Shown one piece after another: positions 9,301 to 11,747 of a stretch of DNA of 11,747 nt; the first letter of the stretch is position 1; each line of letters begins with the position of its first letter. This stretch comes from Elusimicrobiota bacterium (GTDB taxonomy: Bacteria; Omnitrophota; Gorgyraeia; Zapsychrales; Fredricksoniimonadaceae). The translations under genes were made by a program, and so were the position numbers. The DNA lies in assembly GCA_012514595.1 (NCBI GenBank), contig JAAYZZ010000188.1, positions 1 through 11,747 of the forward strand, given 5' to 3'. The notes under the pieces are model-generated. The model did no database searches. It was not told where the DNA came from and saw only the letters and a list, made by a program, of their open reading frames with translations.

Positions 9301-11747
9301 TGTTATATCCCGGAGATCAAGGCGGTCAAGAACATCTCTGTCGAGGAGATGGACATCATCCGCGCTTCGCAGGGCATTGTTCTTTCTTTGACCGGCCGTC
9401 CTTTCCGTCGGCACATTGATCTCACGGGCAAGCTCGGGGGATATCAGCACGGGACGTGCATGATCCGTTATATGCATAAGGGAAAGAACTGGGCCCTGGC
9501 ACAGTTCGGCATTCCCTCGCAGTATTTGGCGCCCGATATTCTGGAGGCCAAGGGACAGGAGGCGGCGATCCGTGTGGAACGTGACAGGAACCATGGACAG
9601 ATCATCCGGGTCTATTTTGCTTCGGACTTTGATAAGGGGGAGGCCGAGGCGCTGGTCACATACCGTTATGATCTCGCCAAGGTCCGCCATTATCAGACCG
9701 GGACGCGCAAGGGGTTGATGCATCCGATCGATCTGGTCCTCGAGGATGTGCGTGCGTGTTTTGAGGGCCGCCGGGATCTTGTGGCATTGGGGCGGGCGAT
9801 CCCCGTGGCGGTGCGCACATGCGGGGGACGATACCGGGTGGATTTCAAGCAGATCGGACGAACGAACACGGCCCTGTATCTCTCCGCGCAGGGGGAGGCG
9901 GCCTACAGGCATCTTCCAGCCGATACCCCGGCGTGGGTGGAACTGCGCGAGGACGCGGACTGTGGCCCCTTTGTCCAGGTCCATGTCCGGGAGGGACGCC
10001 GGGAGATCGTTTTGAGCCGTTACTACTATTTTGCGAACATGGAGCGGGCCAAGGCCGCGGACTTTGACCGGATGGCCCTGTGGGATTATATCGTCGGGGC
10101 GCATAATATCCGCAACCGTCCGATCGTTCCGCGCGGCCCTGTGGCGATGGAGGGGGCTGTCTCCGCTGTCGGGACGATCGGCGTGGGATACCGGGGCCGG
10201 CAGGAAGAGGGGATGATCGGTCAGCTCCAGAAGATCGCCGGAAAGTTGCCGATCCTTGTCCCGGTGCATCACGGCAACGGGTTTGAGATCCACGTCTTTG
10301 ACCGTGCGCATTACGGGCGCGGAGTGGTCGATGTTCCGGCCCTGGTTCTGGTGCGCGATCCGGTCAATGCCACGCTTGTTCCCCGGGAGAGGATGGCCCT
10401 TGTGACCGCAGACTCCCTTGTCTCCGCCGGATTCCCGTATCAGGCGCGCTATTTCTGGTCGCAGGCCAAGGCAGGGATCACTGATGCAGTTGATAAGGCG
10501 CTCCATACCAAGGTCCATCACCGGATCTATCACGCGCTTCGTGAAGAAGGTCTTTCCTGGGACCTTCCGCCGCTGGCCCTGTCATTCCTCGACGGAATGG
10601 TCCGCTGGGTGACCGTACGTCATGGCTCGTCCGGGATCGTCCACGCTTTGGAGGCCTTCCGGAGGTCCGTGGGGCTGACGGACAAGGCGCAAAAGCGTCG
10701 GGCGTACGGAAATTATTACGCCTTGCTCAAGGTTGATCCGAAGGCGGATGACGAGGCGGTCAGGACGGCCTATCGCGAGAGGGCCCGGGAATGCCATCCG
10801 GACAGAAATCCCGGAGACCGGGAGGCGGAAGAGATCTTCAAGAAAGTTTCGGAGGCTTATGAGGTCCTGGGAGATCCCGAAGAGCGCAGGCGGTACAATA
10901 TGTTCCTGATGCGGAGAAGCGCCTTCGCCGAGCGGTTCGCGGAATTTCTCAATGAGGCGATCCCCCGGGAGATGATCATGCTTTCTCCGGAGAGGGACCG
11001 GCGGCTGGTTCAGGTCCCGGCTTCTGTTGTGGCGGGGATTCTGGGATGCGAGCCCCCCCTTCTGGTTTTTCTGGTGGCCCGCGCGAACAAGGTTCTCATC
11101 CGCCGGGGATTGAATCCGTTCTCCTGGCCGGATCAGGCTGCCCTGCTGGAGGCGAGTAACGGGATCGATGTGATCGAGCCCGCGCCGGGCCTGGACCTCG
11201 AAGGCGTTGGGGAGGACATCCCGGAGGGCGTGGCCGAAGGGTCGGACCCCGTCATTACGTCTGAGAAACAGAAGGTCAATGATCTTCCGTTTGTTGAGGT
11301 GGCCGTGGGAGATGGAGCGTCTTCGAGAGATCCGGGGATCCGGAGCGAGGATCCTCCCGCCGAGGAGGGGGCGAGGATCGCCGAGGATCGCGCATTCACC
11401 GAGCGGATGCTTCGGGAGATCCGCGAGGCGGTGGGGATCGGAAAATTGTATGCCCTCGAGAGACAGACAGGCAAGCACGTCTTTGTTTCCCGTGTTGGTG
11501 AGGCGTGCCGTTCGCAGCTGCGGGAAGCGCACCGGAGCCGTGAGACCGAGTTTTTGTCCCGTCCCGCACCGGCCCTTTCTGTGGAGCCCCCGGGGGCTGC
11601 TGCGGACGATGAGCATCATACGATCGCGGGGCGTATCCGGGAGTTGTGGGAGGCGATCGGACAGGAGCGTCTGGGCGAGGTTGTTCGACTATTGCGGATC
11701 CTCGAGCCCAAGCTCGAGAAGGCCCGCCGGCACGGGCATCCGACACA
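1..11747 (+). CDS. Internal part of a giant multidomain protein (membrane hairpin, sigma-70, SNF2, HTH array, J-domain)
   Basis: Frame 1 reads without a stop codon through the whole window, 3,915 codons plus two bases, so both ends of the gene lie outside. Domains recognised in this single frame, in order: membrane hairpin (residues 128-185), sigma-70 regions 2 to 4 (486-737), one HTH (832-876), four repeats of about 100 residues (1095-1463), SNF2 ATPase (1612-2042), three repeats of about 110 residues (2122-2460), eight HTH units (2485-2953), beta-rich region (2961-3384) and DnaJ J-domain (3570-3635). Conserved motifs spread over the full length show the frame is translated and free of frameshifts. 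Codon style is uniform throughout (ATC, GTC, CTC/CTT, GGG, CGG), which argues against a recent patchwork of foreign pieces. No known named gene has this architecture as far as I can recall. Very long bacterial proteins of this kind are known from Omnitrophota. Total length and overall function cannot be told from this window. Confidence 0.95.
382..555 (+). other. Two-helix membrane hairpin
   Basis: Residues 128-152 (starting LVMACLLGTIGL) and 163-185 (ending ILFFILHFF) are two long uncharged hydrophobic stretches joined by about ten residues. Arginines flank the first helix on its N-terminal side (R122, R127), and R186 and His residues follow the second, which fits both flanks facing the cytoplasm with a very short external loop. 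They are the only convincing membrane segments in the window. Because the flanking chain is far too long to be a signal peptide context, they should be an internal anchor that holds the sigma, SNF2 and HTH domains near the inner face of the membrane. Topology is inferred from charge and from the fact that the later domains need access to DNA. Confidence 0.8.
556..861 (+). other. Unrecognised soluble domain after the membrane hairpin
   Basis: Residues 186-287 hold a helix (WQLVREVLDDFARVNNAYVL, 198-217), then strands near GGILWAVRFGD (227-237), AGIVLMIRSRDGVVGQLTFL (242-261), and a closing amphipathic helix near RVEELHRYLRRYLFG (273-287). The order helix, several beta strands, helix suggests a single compact domain of about 100 residues on the cytoplasmic face. 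I see no catalytic or metal-binding motif and do not recognise the family. Confidence 0.35.
862..1455 (+). other. Charged linker and weak helical segment before the sigma module
   Basis: Residues 288-485. The first part (about 300-343) is rich in Gly, Ser, Pro, Glu and Arg and is probably disordered. A helical piece follows (ESEEAYLKRIDGFARELVSD, 346-365), then another acidic and low-complexity patch (EDEAEAEPKNSRRSD, 418-432) and a helix leading into the sigma module (about 434-485). The last helix could correspond to a degraded sigma region 1.2, but the usual signature is not clear. Otherwise nothing recognisable. Confidence 0.4.
1456..2211 (+). other. Embedded sigma-70 family module (regions 2, 3 and 4)
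   Basis: Residues 486-737 line up with group 1/2 sigma-70 factors in order. Region 1.2/2.1: LRTDEERILFMAIH, then NVLIESNQGLVISV (517-530). Region 2.3-2.4: NLGLMRAMEKFD (549-560) and KFSTYATWWIRQ (566-577), with the promoter-melting aromatics F567, Y570, W573 and W574 all present. Region 3: IHIPVHMRPKIGKVNRI (590-606) and the sigma finger near QPISLQTPVGHDNDG (624-638). Region 4.2: TLEEVAAFFGITRERIRQIE (706-725), the helix-turn-helix that reads the -35 element. In a normal sigma factor this module binds core RNA polymerase and directs it to promoters. Here it is a segment of a far larger chain. Two polymerase-contact patches look altered: region 2.2 (FENSRSDGN at 541-549 where LDLIQEGN is usual) and region 4.1 (about three residues shorter, lacking the usual TxRE..VL). 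Family assignment is certain; activity as a true sigma factor is not. Confidence 0.95.
2494..2628 (+). other. Solitary helix-turn-helix unit between sigma module and repeats
   Basis: Residues 832-876, with core GPKTLQELAGILGVGYGVIV (843-862) followed by GDLKSP. This has the same pattern as the units of the eight-fold HTH array further on (for example GPRTPKEIAEELQVPIEQ at 2864-2881, also followed by DLKSP). It probably belongs to the same DNA-binding family and shares ancestry with the array even though it lies over 1,600 residues away. The stretch between the sigma module and this unit (738-831) is partly helical and may hold a further degraded copy near LLGVSRAEIGRFLR (769-782). Confidence 0.65.
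2629..3282 (+). other. Unrecognised domain, residues 877-1094
   Basis: This part alternates short strands (VRTVLLGRNARQVFCVRT, 928-945; RTYVYVVDREV, 1025-1035) with helices (GLGLLREFAAQAP, 968-980) and hydrophobic turns (PIVPYLFVLPHYFACFL, 1001-1017). The hydrophobic stretch 1001-1017 is too short and too rich in proline and aromatics to be a clear membrane helix. No motif that I recognise. It ends in a strand-rich piece (HELVSGEYVPGFGGK) that leads into the tandem repeats. Confidence 0.35.
3283..4389 (+). repeat. Four tandem beta-rich repeats of about 100 residues
   Basis: Protein-level repeat, residues about 1095-1463. Each unit opens with a short strand around a cysteine: IRGCTVS (C1102), PDCVICHV (C1203), PDCIVTNV (C1306) and PDCAITNV (C1402), spaced 101, 103 and 96 residues. 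About 40 residues later comes a second conserved piece: RGRYVRAVAENGTFLW (from 1141), GGVFTYAYDLEGELLW (from 1242), GGIFTRIYSREGELLF (from 1343) and GEPLAVAGPDGELLHV (from 1443), again spaced about 100. Two independent landmarks with the same spacing make the repeat secure. Units are strongly diverged, so the duplication is old. The predicted fold is beta sheet; I do not know the family. The function is probably structural or protein binding (inference). Confidence 0.75.
4390..4833 (+). other. Helical segment before the SNF2 ATPase
   Basis: Residues 1464-1611 are mainly amphipathic helix: ALVRCFGLAHAFRIISRLF-like packing around 1483-1502, SRQIVYRYMDEMEEGDVAER (1508-1527), VEWLSAVIMDFLYRF (1554-1568) and LILREVYQRVLRHYERIF (1588-1605). 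It leads directly into the ATPase, as the helical N-terminal extensions of SNF2 proteins often do. It has no recognised motif. It could be a regulatory lobe or a DNA-binding accessory for the motor (inference). Confidence 0.35.
4834..6126 (+). other. SNF2-family DNA translocase/helicase domain
   Basis: Residues 1612-2042 contain both RecA-like lobes of a superfamily 2 SNF2 ATPase. Seen in order: Q-motif glutamine in YPFQRAAIDFLL (Q1623); Walker A ADECGLGKT (K1646, T1647); motif Ia VLVISPKTAAIDWW; Walker B DEAH (1739-1742); motif III LLLSATP (1763-1769); motif IV AVIFSRY (1921-1927); motif V LLSSYGVGGESVNLQ (1975-1989); motif VI DRVHRIGQQRPV (2011-2022), with arginine fingers R2012 and R2015. 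All catalytic residues are present and the length is normal, so the ATPase is probably active. These enzymes use ATP to move along double-stranded DNA and displace or remodel bound proteins; bacterial relatives include RapA, which recycles RNA polymerase. The lobe layout resembles compact SMARCAL1-like enzymes more than RapA, by memory only. The usual Met of DEMGLGKT is Cys here (C1642), a small variation. Confidence 0.96.
6127..6363 (+). other. Charged helical linker after the SNF2 domain
   Basis: Residues 2043-2121 are highly charged (EEESLERDAMLGLLEKE, 2056-2072; DEDFVRREAGRLRIEMTLSD, 2084-2103), probably helical or coiled, ending in an arginine cluster (LRQRRSR). It joins the ATPase to the F-D-D repeats. 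No motif recognised. Confidence 0.4.
6364..7380 (+). repeat. Three tandem repeats of about 110 residues with an F-D-D motif
   Basis: Protein-level repeat, residues 2122-2460. Each unit starts with a short helix and the same turn: RFIGRGVFDDKSILPF (2128-2143), AFALNGIFDDPALKPF (2241-2256) and RFARNGVFDDRNILPF (2350-2365); the F of F-D-D is at 2135, 2248 and 2357, spacing 113 and 109. A second landmark 45-50 residues later agrees: GKTVVLKPEW (2184), GDKVMVRAFF (2293) and GKTVVVHKAW (2407), spacing 109 and 114. The rest is strand-rich. I do not recognise the family. The G-K-x-V-x-V strand resembles strands seen in the beta-rich region downstream, so these may be variants of one building block used many times in this protein. 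Confidence 0.75.
7453..8859 (+). repeat. Tandem array of eight helix-turn-helix units, period about 60 residues
   Basis: Protein-level repeat, residues 2485-2953. The unit pattern is R..K(I/V)R.LL...PRT..(D/E)(I/L)A..L.V....I..DL.S, a three-helix HTH like those in DeoR/LexA-type and sigma region 4 domains. The equivalent of the PRT position falls at about 2499, 2560, 2620, 2683, 2744, 2804, 2865 and 2923, spacing 58 to 63. Clear copies: SRTIPDLARELSVDVSTINR (2620-2639), PRTIRELSGLLEVPFQQIAK (2744-2763), PRTVRDLAGAIGVPIYTISA (2804-2823), PRTPKEIAEELQVPIEQVYN (2865-2884) and PRTAREIAEILRVDQGLVSH (2923-2942). The first two units are the most diverged. Basic residues are abundant between units, as expected for DNA contact. 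Eight linked readers could bind a long or repetitive DNA site with high avidity, or bind DNA without much sequence preference. DNA binding is inferred from the fold, and the target is unknown. Confidence 0.85.
8881..10152 (+). other. Long beta-rich region with recurring strand-turn-strand motif
   Basis: Residues 2961-3384. Short paired strands recur: GTHIEAHVRPSRQGAVFL (3025-3042), HGTCMIRYMHKGKNWALAQF (3150-3169), EAAIRVERDRNHGQIIRVYF (3187-3206), AIPVAVRTCGGRYRVDFKQI (3267-3286) and TPAWVELREDADCGPFVQVH (3309-3328). The common pattern is a strand x-V-x-V, a charged loop and a second strand, like the G-K-x-V-x-V strands of the F-D-D repeats. Spacing is irregular (about 35 to 125 residues), so some units are lost or too diverged for me to see. 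Function unknown; probably a structural or protein-binding scaffold. Confidence 0.45.
10153..10707 (+). other. Unrecognised domain before the J-domain
   Basis: Residues 3385-3569. It starts with a small, glycine-rich strand segment (AVSAVGTIGVGY, 3386-3397), continues with strands (LPILVPVHHGNGFEIHVFD, 3416-3434; VVDVPALVLVRDPV, 3442-3455) and becomes helical (WSQAKAGITDAVDKALHT, 3487-3504; ALSFLDGMVRWVTVRHG, 3527-3543). The valine- and glycine-rich start is not long enough for a membrane helix. No family recognised. The last basic segment (TDKAQKRRAY) runs straight into the J-domain. Confidence 0.35.
10708..10905 (+). other. DnaJ J-domain (Hsp70 co-chaperone module)
   Basis: Residues 3570-3635 give a full-length J-domain of 66 residues: helix I with YYALLKVDPKAD (3572-3583), helix II with VRTAYRERARECHPD, the invariant His-Pro-Asp at 3599-3601, helix III with EIFKKVSEAYEVLGDPEERR (3612-3631) and closing RYNMF. 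J-domains bind DnaK (Hsp70) and trigger its ATP hydrolysis through HPD, which is intact here. The zinc-finger and Gly/Phe regions of DnaJ itself are absent, so this is a J-domain used as a module (type III style). Within this protein it may recruit Hsp70 to help fold the giant chain or to help remodel DNA-bound complexes; the choice between these is inference. Confidence 0.95.
10906..11160 (+). other. Unrecognised domain after the J-domain
   Basis: Residues 3636-3720. A helix (FAERFAEFLNEAIPREMIM, 3642-3660) is followed by strand-like hydrophobic stretches (RLVQVPASVVAGIL, 3667-3680; PPLLVFLVARANKVLIRRGL, 3685-3704) and a proline-tryptophan turn (NPFSWPDQAALLEA). The hydrophobic stretch LLVFLVA is too short for a membrane helix. 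No family recognised. Confidence 0.35.
11161..11747 (+). other. Acidic disordered linker and helical tail running off the window
   Basis: Residues 3721-3915. From about 3726 to 3795 the chain is rich in Glu, Asp, Gly and Pro (for example DLEGVGEDIPEGVAEGSDP) and is probably disordered. A helix pair with a short strand turn follows (ERMLREIREAVGIGKLYALE, 3801-3820; HVFVSRVGEACRSQLREAHR, 3826-3845), then a second disordered patch (SRPAPALSVEPPGAAADDE) and a helix (IAGRIRELWEAIGQERLGEV, 3876-3895) that is cut by the window edge. The reading frame stays open at base 11747, so the protein continues. Confidence 0.5.

Noticed and set aside
8905..10533. Open frame of 542 codons on the - strand
   Set aside because: Same cause as the other antisense frames: opposite the beta-rich region, bounded by a sense TCA codon, no family features.
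10708..10905. A stand-alone dnaJ gene
   Set aside because: The J-domain has continuous open frame on both sides and no Gly/Phe or zinc-finger region; it is a module in the large protein.
10582..11619. Open frame of 345 codons on the - strand
   Set aside because: Antisense to the J-domain and tail. The sense strand carries the intact HPD and J-domain helices, so the sense frame is the coding one.

Overview
The whole window is the interior of one gene. Frame 1 of the + strand reads from base 1 to base 11747 as 3,915 codons with no stop, and neither the start nor the end of the gene lies inside the window. There is no intergenic DNA, so no promoter, terminator, RNA gene, insertion sequence or CRISPR array. 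Long open frames on the - strand are by-products of the high G+C content and of the near absence of TTA, CTA and TCA codons in the sense frame. Residue numbers below count from base 1 and are not true protein positions.

Organism: a bacterium, with a G+C-rich coding style (ATC for Ile, GTC for Val, GGG and CGG frequent). A bacterial gene far over 11.7 kb that carries intracellular-type domains and many diverged repeats best fits the giant proteins known from Omnitrophota (relatives of Candidatus Velamenicoccus archaeovorus). This placement is inference from architecture, not from a marker gene.

Layout, N to C: (1) a small unrecognised alpha/beta domain, residues about 1-100; (2) a two-helix membrane hairpin, 128-185; (3) an unrecognised soluble domain and a disordered linker, 186-485; (4) a complete sigma-70-type module with regions 2, 3 and 4, 486-737; (5) a single helix-turn-helix (HTH) unit near 832-876 and an unknown domain to about 1080; (6) four beta-rich repeats of about 100 residues, 1095-1463; (7) a helical segment and then a SNF2-family ATPase with all main motifs, 1612-2042; (8) three repeats of about 110 residues, each with an F-D-D motif, 2122-2460; (9) a tandem array of eight HTH units with a period of about 60 residues, 2485-2953; (10) a long beta-rich region, 2961-3384, and an unknown domain; (11) a DnaJ J-domain with an intact HPD, 3570-3635; (12) an unknown domain, an acidic linker and a helical tail that runs off the window.

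How the parts may work together: almost every recognisable domain binds or remodels DNA or recruits a chaperone, and all are in one chain downstream of a membrane hairpin. In the sigma module the DNA-contacting parts are well kept, while the two patches known to grip RNA polymerase (regions 2.2 and 4.1) are altered. A reasonable hypothesis is a membrane-tethered giant DNA-binding and remodelling protein that reuses a sigma factor as a DNA reader or melter. That function is inference; the domain order is read directly from the sequence.
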